A stretch of 64,000 bases of DNA from the NCBI GenBank assembly GCA_947456955.1, contig CANGTQ010000008.1, positions 1 to 64,000 on the forward strand, read 5' to 3'. This document shows positions 37,681 to 46,519 of the stretch, piece after piece; position 1 is the stretch's first letter; each line of letters opens with the position of its first letter. The position numbers were made by a program, and so were the translations under genes. Source of the stretch: Flavobacteriaceae bacterium (GTDB lineage: Bacteria; Bacteroidota; Bacteroidia; Flavobacteriales; Flavobacteriaceae). A model generated the notes under the pieces. The model searched no databases and was not told the origin of the DNA. It was given only the letters and a program-made list of their open reading frames with translations.

Positions 37681-38485
37681 CTTTCTTTTTATTTTTTTCT
37701 ACCACGGCTGAAATCCAAATGCATCCTTCATAAATTATCATCATGGGTACGGCAACTGTAATTTGACTTACTACGTCAGGAGGCGTTACGATTGCTGCAA
37801 TAATTAATATAATTACAACAGCATATTTTCTATATTTTCTTAAGAAATTTGGGCCTACTAATCCTAATTTGGTCAGGAAGTAAATTATGATTGGCAATTC
37901 GAAATATAATCCACAGGCAATAACCGCTGTTTTAACCATGCTAACATAAGAATCTATACTAAATTGATTTTTCACAACACTGCTTATGGAGAATGTTGCC
38001 AAGAAATTTACCGACATTGGTACGATTACGAAATAACCAAAAAGCACCCCGAAGAAGAATAAAATGGAAGCAACAAAAATAAAGAGTTTCGCGTTTTTTC
38101 TCTCTTTTTCATACAAAGCCGGACTAATAAATTTCCATAATTCCCATAGAATATATGGGAACGCCAATATAAAACCAGCGGTTATACATACCCAGACAAA
38201 AATATTCACCTGGCCTTCCATTTGAGTATTCTGAATAATGAAATTTAGTTCAGTAATACAAATGCTGTCAGCAAAACCAAGGTAATGCGAAGCTTCACAA
38301 AAAAAGCGATAGGTGATAAAACTTGGGTCAGTTGGGCCAAAAATTAAATCCGAAAAAATATAATCTGCAAAAAAATAAGAGACAATTCCCATAATGACAA
38401 TTGCCGCTGAACTTCTAACTAACAACCATCTCAACTCTTCAAGATGATCTAAGAATGACATTTCATTGAGTGCTTTTTTTGCCAT
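37664..38485 (-). CDS. tatC: Twin-arginine translocase subunit TatC
   Basis: Inner-membrane receptor for folded Tat substrates. 273 aa with six membrane helices. The N-terminal MSFLDHLEELRWLLVRS is the conserved TatC signature that binds twin-arginine signal peptides, with Glu in HLEELR. FILAFPYILWELWKFISPALYEKERK is the second signature. TatA/TatB are not in the window. Its ATG overlaps the kdsD stop (TAATG) at 38485, and its end overlaps the AhpD-like gene. Confidence 0.94.
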   Translation of the reverse strand: MAKKALNEMSFLDHLEELRWLLVRSSAAIVIMGIVSYFFADYIFSDLIFGPTDPSFITYRFFCEASHYLGFADSICITELNFIIQNTQMEGQVNIFVWVCITAGFILAFPYILWELWKFISPALYEKERKNAKLFIFVASILFFFGVLFGYFVIVPMSVNFLATFSISSVVKNQFSIDSYVSMVKTAVIACGLYFELPIIIYFLTKLGLVGPNFLRKYRKYAVVIILIIAAIVTPPDVVSQITVAVPMMIIYEGCIWISAVVEKNKKKDEQTS

Positions 38486-39450
38486 TAGATGATGCCTTCT
38501 TTTAAAATATCATGCAAATGAATTACTCCTTTATATTCTCCATTGTCAACAACAACTAATTGTGTAATGGAGAAGTATTCCAGAATATTCAGGGCATCGC
38601 TAACCATATCTGTTGATTTTATGGTTTTTGGATTTTTTGTCATTATCACCTTTGCTGTTAATCCTGAAATGTTTTCCGTTTTATTCAACATTCTTCTGAT
38701 GTCTCCATCTGTTATAATTCCGATAACTTTTTCATTTTCAATAACGGCAGTTACTCCTAATCGTTTTTCAGATATTTCAATGATGACATTTTTTATCATT
38801 GAATCCGCAGCCACAATTGGTTTTTTCGTTGTATCAAGCATATCCGAAACACGAAGCAATAATTTTTTACCTAAAGCACCACCTGGATGGTATTTGGCAA
38901 AGTCTTCAGCAGTAAAATTTTTCATTTCCATTAAACAAACTGCAATGGCATCACCCATAACTAATTGTGCTGTGGTACTATTGGTAGGTGCCAAATTAAT
39001 AGGGCAAGCTTCGGAATCAACATAGGTATTCAAAACAAAGTCGGCTTCTTTTCCTAAAAAAGAAGTAGTGTTTCCGGTAATGGCAATCAGCTTGTTTCCG
39101 AATCGTTTTAACAATGGAACCAAAACCTTAATCTCCGGGCTGTTCCCGCTTTTTGAAATACAAATTACAACGTCACTCGGTTGTAGCATACCTAAATCGC
39201 CATGAATAGCTTCAGAAGCATGAAGAAAAAGGGAAGGCGTTCCGGTTGAGTTTAATGTCGCCACAATTTTTTGGGCTATGATGGCACTTTTGCCAATTCC
39301 GGTTACAACTAAACGACCTTTTGATTTGTAGATGATTTCGACAGCATTTACAAAATTATCATCCAAAAATTGGGTTAGCTTTGCAATAGACTCGCTTTCA
39401 GATAAAATTGTTTTTTTGGCAGAAGCAAGAATGGTTTCTTTTTTTATCAA
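38485..39450 (-). CDS. kdsD: Arabinose-5-phosphate isomerase (KpsF/GutQ family)
   Basis: Converts ribulose-5-phosphate to arabinose-5-phosphate, the first step of Kdo synthesis for LPS. 321 aa. The SIS domain (about residues 35-175) contains GRLVVTGIGKSAIIAQKIVATLNSTG, with SEAIHGDLGML and ICISKSGNSPE. Two CBS repeats follow (about 200-321) with IITDGDIRR. Length and domains match KdsD/KpsF. Being separate from the capsule locus, it more likely serves the core LPS pathway. Confidence 0.92.
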   Translation of the reverse strand: MIKKETILASAKKTILSESESIAKLTQFLDDNFVNAVEIIYKSKGRLVVTGIGKSAIIAQKIVATLNSTGTPSLFLHASEAIHGDLGMLQPSDVVICISKSGNSPEIKVLVPLLKRFGNKLIAITGNTTSFLGKEADFVLNTYVDSEACPINLAPTNSTTAQLVMGDAIAVCLMEMKNFTAEDFAKYHPGGALGKKLLLRVSDMLDTTKKPIVAADSMIKNVIIEISEKRLGVTAVIENEKVIGIITDGDIRRMLNKTENISGLTAKVIMTKNPKTIKSTDMVSDALNILEYFSITQLVVVDNGEYKGVIHLHDILKEGII

Positions 39451-39468
39451 AATTGTATCAATATAAAA

Positions 39469-39499
39469 TTTGTATGTAATAAAGAAAGTAGTATCTTTA
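39469..39499 (+). promoter_or_regulatory. Promoter of recQ
   Basis: TTTG at 39469-39472, a 19-bp spacer, then TATCTTTA at 39492-39499. This fits the Bacteroidota -33/-7 pattern except for the final A. The predicted start leaves a leader of about 30 nt before the ATG. Confidence 0.55.
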
Positions 39500-39505
39500 A
39501 CTCTG

Positions 39506-39513
39506 CAAATTTA
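39506..39513 (-). promoter_or_regulatory. Candidate -7 box for the kdsD-tatC operon
   Basis: The minus strand reads TAAATTTG, an exact TAnnTTTG match about 55 nt before the kdsD start. It is divergent from the recQ promoter. Confidence 0.4.
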
Positions 39514-39536
39514 TGTAAAAATACCATTAACAGAGA

Positions 39537-41732
39537 ATGAATTTAAACGAAATTGACATTCACGCAGCATTAAAAAAATATTTTGGGTTCAACCAATTTA
39601 AAGGATTACAAGAACAAGTCATAAAAAGTATTATAGATCAAAAAAATACTTTTGTTATAATGCCTACAGGTGGCGGAAAATCGTTGTGTTATCAGTTGCC
39701 CGCATTAATTCAAGATGGAACAGCAATTGTTGTTTCGCCCCTTATCGCTTTAATGAAAAATCAAGTAGATGCTATTCGAAGTTTGTCTTCTGAAAATGGT
39801 ATTGCTCATGTTTTAAACTCATCGCTTACCAAAACAGAAATAAATCAAGTTAAAAAAGATATAACTTCAGGGATTACTAAATTATTATATGTAGCGCCTG
39901 AATCATTAACTAAAGAAGAATACGTTGAGTTTCTTCAAAAAGTAAAAATTTCTTTTGTTGCTATAGACGAAGCCCATTGTATTTCAGAATGGGGACACGA
40001 TTTCAGACCCGAATATCGAAATTTAAAAGCTATCATTAAACTTATTGGCGATGTTCCTGTAATTGGTTTGACTGCAACAGCAACACCAAAAGTACAGGAA
40101 GACATTCTTAAAAATCTGGATATGTCAGATGCTGTTACTTTCAAAGCATCTTTCAATCGCCCAAATTTATTTTATGAGGTACGTACTAAAACCAAAAATA
40201 TAGAATCTGATATCATCCGTTTTATAAAACAAAATAAAGGAAAATCGGGAATTATATATTGTTTAAGTCGTAAGAAGGTTGAGGAAATTGCCGAAGTTTT
40301 ACAAGTTAACGGAATTTCTGCTGTTCCTTATCATGCAGGTTTAGATGCTAAAACCAGAGCCAAACATCAGGACATGTTTCTTATGGAAGATGTTGACGTG
40401 GTTGTAGCCACGATTGCTTTCGGAATGGGTATAGACAAACCCGATGTTCGTTTTGTAATACACCATGATATTCCAAAATCGTTAGAAAGTTATTACCAAG
40501 AAACAGGACGCGGCGGTCGGGATGGAGGTGAAGGGCATTGCTTGGCTTATTACTCCTATAAAGATGTTGAAAAACTAGAAAAATTCATGTCGGGCAAACC
40601 AATAGCTGAACAAGAAATTGGATATGCTTTGCTACAAGAAGTTGTTGCTTATGCTGAAACTTCGATGTCGCGTCGTAAATTTTTATTGCATTATTTTGGT
40701 GAAGAATTTGACAGCGAAACCGGTGAAGGTTCCGATATGGACGATAATGTTCGAAATCCGAAAACAAAAATTGAAGCAAAAGATCAAGTTAAACTGCTTT
40801 TAGAAATTGTTAGAGATACCAAACATTTATATAAATCAAAAGAAATTTGTTTCACGCTTATTGGAAGAGTGAATGCAATGATAAAGGCTTATAGAACGGA
40901 TTCACAATCGTTTTTCGGAGCCGGAAAAAATTTTGAAGAGCGTTATTGGATGGCCTTGATTCGGCAGGTTTTAGTTGACGGACTTTTAACTAAAGATATC
41001 GAAACTTACGGAATTTTGAAGGTTTCAGACAAAGGTCATGAGTTCATTAATAAGCCAACGTCATTTATGATGTCCGAAGACCACGAATATAATGAAGCTG
41101 AGGATGATGCTATCGTAACAGCAGCAAAATCTTCGGGAACAGCTGACGAAGTGCTAATGAGTATGCTTCGTGATTTACGTAAAAAAGTAGCTAAGAAATT
41201 AGGGGTTCCACCTTTTGTGGTTTTTCAAGATCCATCTTTAGAAGACATGGCTTTAAAATATCCTATAACAAGTGATGAACTGAGTAATGTTCATGGTGTT
41301 GGTGAAGGTAAAGCCAAAAAGTATGGGAATGAATTTATTGAACTTATTGCAAGATATGTCGATGATAATGATATTATTAGGCCTGACGATTTAGTGGTAA
41401 AATCTACCGGCGCAAATTCAGCTAATAAACTTTACATTATTCAAAATATTGACCGAAAATTATCGCTTGATGATATAGCCAAAGCTAAAGGGATGAAAAT
41501 GGATGATTTACTGAAAGAAATGGAGCAAATCGTCTATTCCGGAACCAAATTAAATATCAGTTACTGGGTAAATGATATCCTAGACGAAGACCAACAAGAA
41601 GAAATTCACGACTATTTTATGGAATCTGAATCGGATAAAATAGAAGATGCACTTAAGGAATTTGATGGCGATTACGATATCGAAGAATTACGCTTAATGC
41701 GAATAAAATTTATAAGTGAAGTTGCTAATTAG
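39537..41732 (+). CDS. recQ: ATP-dependent DNA helicase RecQ
   Basis: 3'-5' DNA helicase for recombination and fork repair. 731 aa. Motif I is MPTGGGKSLCYQLPAL and motif II is AIDEAHCISEWGHDFRPEY. They are followed by GLTATATP, IIYCLSRKKVEE, ATIAFGMGIDKPDVRFVIHHDIPKS-type motif V and ETGRGGRDG motif VI. An HRDC domain lies near residues 530-605. The zinc-binding cysteines of the RQC domain are not evident after ALLQEVVAYAETSMSRRKFLLHYFGEEF, where E. coli RecQ has Cys residues, so this form may lack the zinc. The C-terminal extension is typical of Bacteroidota RecQ. Confidence 0.93.
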   Translation: MNLNEIDIHAALKKYFGFNQFKGLQEQVIKSIIDQKNTFVIMPTGGGKSLCYQLPALIQDGTAIVVSPLIALMKNQVDAIRSLSSENGIAHVLNSSLTKTEINQVKKDITSGITKLLYVAPESLTKEEYVEFLQKVKISFVAIDEAHCISEWGHDFRPEYRNLKAIIKLIGDVPVIGLTATATPKVQEDILKNLDMSDAVTFKASFNRPNLFYEVRTKTKNIESDIIRFIKQNKGKSGIIYCLSRKKVEEIAEVLQVNGISAVPYHAGLDAKTRAKHQDMFLMEDVDVVVATIAFGMGIDKPDVRFVIHHDIPKSLESYYQETGRGGRDGGEGHCLAYYSYKDVEKLEKFMSGKPIAEQEIGYALLQEVVAYAETSMSRRKFLLHYFGEEFDSETGEGSDMDDNVRNPKTKIEAKDQVKLLLEIVRDTKHLYKSKEICFTLIGRVNAMIKAYRTDSQSFFGAGKNFEERYWMALIRQVLVDGLLTKDIETYGILKVSDKGHEFINKPTSFMMSEDHEYNEAEDDAIVTAAKSSGTADEVLMSMLRDLRKKVAKKLGVPPFVVFQDPSLEDMALKYPITSDELSNVHGVGEGKAKKYGNEFIELIARYVDDNDIIRPDDLVVKSTGANSANKLYIIQNIDRKLSLDDIAKAKGMKMDDLLKEMEQIVYSGTKLNISYWVNDILDEDQQEEIHDYFMESESDKIEDALKEFDGDYDIEELRLMRIKFISEVAN

Positions 41733-41738
41733 TTGAAA

Positions 41739-41823
41739 GTCTTAAAGTCTAATGTCCAAAGGATTAGAGTTGATGGGGCTTGATTTTTTTGCTTTACGAC
41801 TTTCGACTTTATGACATTAGACT
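41739..41823. repeat. Inverted heptameric repeats after recQ
   Basis: Left arm words are AAAGTCT, TAAAGTC and TAATGTC. The right arm carries their reverse complements in tandem (GACTTTC, GACTTTA, GACATTA). AGTCTAATGTC (41746-41756) pairs exactly with GACATTAGACT (41813-41823). The right arm overlaps the stop of the next gene. The structure may act as a terminator for both convergent genes. Confidence 0.7.
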
Positions 41824-42053
41824 GAGTAAATCTCTCCACGATGTGGCTTTAAAGCATCTCTTACAGAAATCATGTTTTCATCTGTAACTACCATAAAAGC
41901 AATGGCATGCATTTCGTTTTTAATTTCAAAACCGGTAATGTTCAGTGGAAGTTTTTCAATGTTGATATATTCCTTCAAATGAATTTCATGATGCTCCGCC
42001 GTTTTAGCTGAAGTTTCCCCACGAAAATCCCAGATTAGTTTTATTTGTCTCAT
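41817..42053 (-). CDS. Conserved small protein of unknown function (78 aa)
   Basis: 78 aa with no domain I recognise. The sequence is a plausible alpha/beta fold: an RQIKLIWDFRG strand, a histidine-containing stretch EHHEIHLKEY, a FMVVTDENM strand and the C-terminal ALKPHRGEIYSV. It has a proper ATG, normal codon usage and stands alone between recQ and the flavoprotein. I believe similar proteins occur next to recQ in other Flavobacteriia, but that is recollection. Confidence 0.65.
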   Translation of the reverse strand: MRQIKLIWDFRGETSAKTAEHHEIHLKEYINIEKLPLNITGFEIKNEMHAIAFMVVTDENMISVRDALKPHRGEIYSV

Positions 42054-42112
42054 ATTAATTCAATTGCAAGCAAAGTTACATACTGATTTTGTTATTAAAT
42101 TGTTTTAGTAAA

Positions 42113-42152
42113 CAATTTTCAAATTGACACATTTTCAAATTTTCAAATTCTT
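42113..42152. repeat. ATTTTCAAA-type repeat spacer
   Basis: Three copies of TTTTCAAAT-like words in about 40 bases upstream of the flavoprotein gene. It is the same word family as the spacer next to lptB. Confidence 0.45.
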
Positions 42153-42174
42153 ACTTTTACCAAAATATTAAACA

Positions 42175-43734
42175 ATGCCAAGCGAACTCCAACTTCAAGT
42201 TTCTCCAGAAATAGCAGCCAATGAAAGTTTGCTCTATGACTATGTGGCAAAAACAGTAAGGGTTTCTACAAAACTAGTTCATAAAGTTGTAATTCTAAAA
42301 CGTTCTATAGATGCGCGTCAAAAATCAATTAAAGTTAATCTTAAAGTTTCGGTTTATTTAATAGATGAAAATTACACAGAACAAAAAATTGAACTTCCTA
42401 ACTATGGAAATGTTTCCAATAACCAAGAAGTAATTATAGTTGGTGCTGGTCCAGCCGGACTTTTCGCCGCTTTACAGTTAATTGAATTAGGTTTAAAACC
42501 AATTGTTATTGAACGAGGTAAAGATGTCCGTGGCCGTCGTAGAGATCTGAAAGCTATCAATGTCGACCATATTGTAAATGAAGATTCAAATTATTGTTTT
42601 GGGGAAGGCGGAGCAGGAACCTATTCTGATGGTAAATTATACACGCGTTCCAAAAAACGTGGTGATGTAGACAGAATTCTAAAACTTCTAGTTGGATTTG
42701 GAGCAACACCTGATATTTTGGTCGAAGCACATCCACATATCGGAACTAATAAATTACCTCAAATCATTCAGGACATTCGAGATAAAATTATTGAATGTGG
42801 CGGGAAGGTTTTGTTTGAAACCCGTGTGATTGATTTCATTCTGAAAAATAACGAGATTCAAGGAGTTATTACTCAAAATGGCGATACGATTACTGCCAAC
42901 AAATTAATTTTAGCCACCGGACATTCGGCTCGTGATATTTTTGAATTATTAGACAGAAAAAAAATATTAATAGAAGCCAAGCCTTTTGCAATTGGTGTTC
43001 GTGCCGAACATCCTCAGGAATTGATTGATAAAATTCAATACAGTTGTGATTATCGTGGCGACTATTTACCACCAGCTCCTTATTCGATTGTGAAACAAGT
43101 CAATGGTCGTGGCATGTATTCTTTTTGTATGTGTCCCGGTGGTGTAATCGCACCTTGTGCTACAAGTCCTGGTGAAGTGGTAACCAATGGTTGGTCGCCT
43201 TCAAAACGTGATCAAGCAACAGCCAATTCGGGAATTGTAGTCGAATTAAAACTGGAAGATTTTAAGCCATTTGCCAAATTCGGAGCTCTTGCGGGAATGG
43301 AATTTCAAAAAAGCATCGAGCAAAAAGCATGGTATTTGGCAGGTCAGACTCAAAAAGTTCCGGCACAGCGGATGATAGATTTTACACAAAATAAAGTTTC
43401 CGATTCCATTCCAAAAACTTCGTATGTTCCGGGTACGACTTCGGTTGAAATGGGACAGGTTTTCCCCAATTTTTTAACCCAAATTATGCGCGAAGGATTT
43501 ACTGAATTTGGTAAATCCATGCGTGGTTATATGACCAATGAAGCTATTCTTCATGCTCCTGAAAGTAGAACTTCCTCACCAGTTCGTATTCCGCGTGACA
43601 ACGAAACTTTAGAACATCCACAAATCAAAGGATTGTATCCTTGTGGGGAAGGTGCCGGTTTTGCCGGAGGTATCATTTCAGCAGCTATTGACGGAGAGAA
43701 ATGCGCGTTAAAGATTGCGGAGGTTTTAAAATAA
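42175..43734 (+). CDS. FAD-dependent oxidoreductase (COG2509 type)
   Basis: 519 aa flavoprotein. The Rossmann FAD motif VIIVGAGPAGLFAALQLIELG is at about residues 90-110, followed by IERGKDVRGRRRD. Further motifs are CFGEGGAGTYSDGKLYTR, LATGHSARDIFELL and a C-terminal GLYPCGEGAGFAGGIISAAIDG that closes the FAD site. An N-terminal domain of about 85 residues resembles the ferredoxin-like region of this uncharacterised dehydrogenase family. The physiological substrate is not known. It stands as a single gene. Confidence 0.85.
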   Translation: MPSELQLQVSPEIAANESLLYDYVAKTVRVSTKLVHKVVILKRSIDARQKSIKVNLKVSVYLIDENYTEQKIELPNYGNVSNNQEVIIVGAGPAGLFAALQLIELGLKPIVIERGKDVRGRRRDLKAINVDHIVNEDSNYCFGEGGAGTYSDGKLYTRSKKRGDVDRILKLLVGFGATPDILVEAHPHIGTNKLPQIIQDIRDKIIECGGKVLFETRVIDFILKNNEIQGVITQNGDTITANKLILATGHSARDIFELLDRKKILIEAKPFAIGVRAEHPQELIDKIQYSCDYRGDYLPPAPYSIVKQVNGRGMYSFCMCPGGVIAPCATSPGEVVTNGWSPSKRDQATANSGIVVELKLEDFKPFAKFGALAGMEFQKSIEQKAWYLAGQTQKVPAQRMIDFTQNKVSDSIPKTSYVPGTTSVEMGQVFPNFLTQIMREGFTEFGKSMRGYMTNEAILHAPESRTSSPVRIPRDNETLEHPQIKGLYPCGEGAGFAGGIISAAIDGEKCALKIAEVLK

Positions 43735-43833
43735 CCCACTTGTTTTTAACTATTACGTTTTAGTTAATTTCTTTTTGTAAAAGCCTGTCGGTAGTTTTTA
43801 TATAAATACTATTTTTATAAAAAATCAACTTAT

Positions 43834-45414
43834 ATGAATACTATTCCAACCGAATTTCAGATTACTTCTTTATTACATCAGGATACTTATTTAGTCAACG
43901 GCGAATTAAAAAAATGGACAGGAGAAACCTCAAAAGTTTATTCAACCATTTCCTCAACCCAAAACTATTCACCAACATTATTAGGTTCAATTCCAACAAT
44001 GGGAGAAGTTGCTGCTGATGAAGTAGTAAAATCGGCTGTTGCTGCTTATGATAAAGGACAGGGTATTTGGCCAACGATGAAAGTCATTGACCGAATCAAA
44101 TGCATGGAAAATTTTGTTACTCAAATGAAGGCTACCCGAAGTGAAGTAGTGAAATATTTGATGTGGGAAATCGGAAAATCATTAGGCGATTCGGAAAAGG
44201 AATTTGACAGAACTGTTGAATACATTTATGATACGATTGAGGATTACAAACAGTTAGATAGAAATAATGCCCGTTTTACCAAAAGTCAAGGTGTAAATGC
44301 TATGGTGCGTCGTGGGCCACTTGGAGTTGTTTTGTGTCTTGGTCCTTATAATTATCCGTTGAATGAAACTTTTTCTTTGTTGATTCCGGCTATTATTATG
44401 GGAAATACGGTAATTTTTAAACCTGCTAAACACGGCGTTTTGTTGATTTCTCCGCTGCTTGAAGCGTTTAGAAGTAGTTTTCCAAAAGGGGTTATCAATA
44501 TTGTTTATGGTAGAGGTAGAGATGTTGCTTCTCCAATTATGAAATCTGGGAAAATAGACATTCTAGCATTGATAGGAAACAGTAAATCAGCTATTGCATT
44601 GCAAGATCAGCATCCTAATAAAAACCGTTTGCGTTTGATTTTAGGATTGGAAGCTAAAAACCCAGCGATTATTTTGCCTGATGCCGATTTAGATTTAACT
44701 ATTCAAGAATGTATTATGGGAACTTTGTCGTTTAATGGGCAACGTTGTACTGCACTCAAAATTCTTTATGTTCATGAGTCTATTGCCGCAGAATTCAATC
44801 GAAGATTTACCGAGAAAGTAGATGCGCTTCCTTTTGGAAATCCATGGGAGAAAGGTGTTTTATTAACGCCATTACCCGAAAAAGATAAGCCCGATTATAT
44901 TCAGGAATTAATAGATGATGCTACAAGAAAAGGCGCTAAAGTCATTAATGCTAAAGGTGGAAAGTGTACGGACAATTATATTTACCCGGCTGTTTTGTTT
45001 CCGATAAATAAAGAAATGCGTGTATATCATGAAGAGCAATTCGGACCGGTTATTCCAATTTTAACTTTCAAAGACATTCAGGAGCCATTAAATGATATGG
45101 CAGAATCAAACTATGGACAACAAGTGAGTTTGTTTGGAAAAGATATTAAAACTATTGCTCCACTTATCGATACTTTAGTAAATTTAGTTTGTCGGGTTAA
45201 TTTAAATAGCTCTTGTCAACGTGGTCCGGATGTGTATCCGTTTACGGGAAGAAAAGATTCGGCTGTGGGAACGTTGAGTATTCATGATGCTTTGCGTTCG
45301 TTTTCTATTCGAACTTTTGTTGCTTCCAAAGACAATGCTTATAACAATGCCATTTTACAGGAATTGCTTAATAGTAAAGAATCGAATTTTATCAATACTG
45401 ATTATATTTTATAA
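43834..45414 (+). CDS. gapN: NADP-dependent glyceraldehyde-3-phosphate dehydrogenase (GapN-like aldehyde dehydrogenase)
   Basis: 526 aa aldehyde dehydrogenase superfamily member. The general-base glutamate is in [12 protein letters not shown] and the catalytic cysteine in [13 protein letters not shown]-terminal substrate-side features include [20 protein letters not shown] and [11 protein letters not shown]. The C-terminal [23 protein letters not shown] is typical of the non-phosphorylating GapN branch. GapN oxidises glyceraldehyde-3-phosphate directly to 3-phosphoglycerate with NADP. Family placement is by motif; a related aldehyde substrate cannot be excluded. Confidence 0.82.
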   Translation: MNTIPTEFQITSLLHQDTYLVNGELKKWTGETSKVYSTISSTQNYSPTLLGSIPTMGEVAADEVVKSAVAAYDKGQGIWPTMKVIDRIKCMENFVTQMKATRSEVVKYLMWEIGKSLGDSEKEFDRTVEYIYDTIEDYKQLDRNNARFTKSQGVNAMVRRGPLGVVLCLGPYNYPLNETFSLLIPAIIMGNTVIFKPAKHGVLLISPLLEAFRSSFPKGVINIVYGRGRDVASPIMKSGKIDILALIGNSKSAIALQDQHPNKNRLRLILGLEAKNPAIILPDADLDLTIQECIMGTLSFNGQRCTALKILYVHESIAAEFNRRFTEKVDALPFGNPWEKGVLLTPLPEKDKPDYIQELIDDATRKGAKVINAKGGKCTDNYIYPAVLFPINKEMRVYHEEQFGPVIPILTFKDIQEPLNDMAESNYGQQVSLFGKDIKTIAPLIDTLVNLVCRVNLNSSCQRGPDVYPFTGRKDSAVGTLSIHDALRSFSIRTFVASKDNAYNNAILQELLNSKESNFINTDYIL

Positions 45415-45420
45415 AGAAAA

Positions 45421-45446
45421 AGTCCTGAGTAATCGGGACTTTTTTT
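45421..45446. terminator. Bidirectional terminator between gapN and the SOD gene
   Basis: AGTCCTGA (45421-45428), loop GTAA, TCGGGACT (45433-45440), then six Ts; an A-run lies on the left. The 8-bp stem contains one G-T pair. Confidence 0.82.
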
Positions 45447-45453
45447 ATGAAAC

Positions 45454-46233
45454 TTATTTCTTTGCAACGGATTCTTCATACCGTCCGGAAACTTTTTTCC
45501 AATTGATTATTTTGAAAAAATTTTCAATGTATCTTTTTCGTTTGTATTGATAATCTAAATAATAGGCGTGTTCCCAAACATCGAGATTTAATAGTGGTAT
45601 GCCCGAAACAGTTTGTTTTGGCATCAAAGGATTATCTTGATTTGGTGTACTGGTTACCTGCAATTTCCCGGTTTTATCAACAACTAACCAAACCCAACCG
45701 GAACCGAATTGTTTGTCGGCAGCATCAGAAAATTCTGTTTTAAATAGTTCAAATGAACCAAAATCTCTCGTAATAAGTGTAGCTAACGTGTCTTTAGGTT
45801 GTCCACCCGATTTAGGTGCCATACCCTCCCAAAAAAAACCATGATTATAATAGCCACCCGCATTATTTTTTAAATCAGGATTACTGCCATCACATTTTTT
45901 CAAGATGTCTTCAATGGGTAAGTCGATTAATGTTGGATCTTCGGCTACTAATTTATTTAAGTTGTTCGTATACGTTAAATAATGTTTGGAATAATGCATT
46001 TCCATTGTAAGAATATCAATGCTTGGCGAAAGGTCATTGTATTCATATGGTAATTTTACTAATGAGAATTCACCATCGTTTGCTGTTACGTCATCAGGTT
46101 GTCCGATAGTAATTTTTTCTTCTGCAGATGGTAATGGTACTTCAACAACTTCGGTTAGTTTTTTTCTTTTACAGGAAGGTAAAAGCAGTGAAAGTGAAAA
46201 GCATAATACAATTGAAAGAATCTTCGATTTCAT
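45454..46233 (-). CDS. Lipoprotein Fe/Mn superoxide dismutase
   Basis: Superoxide dismutase of 259 aa, longer than the usual 200 because of an N-terminal lipoprotein signal with lipobox Cys21 (LLPSC) and a linker of about 35 residues. Metal ligands are visible: His in MHYSKHYLTY, His in YYNHGFFWE, and Asp and His in LDVWEHAYYLDY. GSGWVWLV is also typical. The start is the ATG at 46233; an upstream TTG (46257) would bury the signal peptide and overlap the next gene. Export as a lipoprotein, to periplasm or surface, is inferred. Iron or manganese preference is not determined. Confidence 0.9.
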   Translation of the reverse strand: MKSKILSIVLCFSLSLLLPSCKRKKLTEVVEVPLPSAEEKITIGQPDDVTANDGEFSLVKLPYEYNDLSPSIDILTMEMHYSKHYLTYTNNLNKLVAEDPTLIDLPIEDILKKCDGSNPDLKNNAGGYYNHGFFWEGMAPKSGGQPKDTLATLITRDFGSFELFKTEFSDAADKQFGSGWVWLVVDKTGKLQVTSTPNQDNPLMPKQTVSGIPLLNLDVWEHAYYLDYQYKRKRYIENFFKIINWKKVSGRYEESVAKK

Positions 46234-46237
46234 AAAC

Positions 46238-46513
46238 TTACTTTTTACTATTTGCAATTTCGTGTATTGCTTCTGTGTATAATTCTTTTGCTTCGTCGAT
46301 AGATAAATGGCTTATTTGCATCCAGGCATTAGTTTTAAAGGCATTTCGCAAGTCAAAATCAGCAGAATTATTATAGTTGATAGTGCCAAAAGTGGCTTGC
46401 TTATAATAGGCATACAATCGCAATTGCACATCTTGCGGAAGCTCAGATTGTGACATTTTTGAAGCAATTTCTACTGCTTCCTGAAATCGAATATCTAATT
46501 CTTTTTCAGCCAT
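46238..46513 (-). CDS. Acyl-CoA-binding protein
   Basis: 91 aa ACBP, the standard size, carrying medium- to long-chain acyl-CoA in the cytoplasm. It shows the four-helix pattern with RLYAYYKQATFGTINYN (the YYKQATxG acyl-CoA binding signature) and FKTNAWMQISHLSIDEAKELY. It lies 6 bp after psd and 4 bp before the SOD start, so it is in a run with psd and cdsA, fitting a role in lipid supply. Confidence 0.92.
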   Translation of the reverse strand: MAEKELDIRFQEAVEIASKMSQSELPQDVQLRLYAYYKQATFGTINYNNSADFDLRNAFKTNAWMQISHLSIDEAKELYTEAIHEIANSKK

Positions 46514-46519
46514 TTCAGT

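Noticed and set aside
38543-39025. 160-aa plus-strand frame opposite kdsD
   Set aside because: Antisense shadow of a well-supported SIS/CBS gene.
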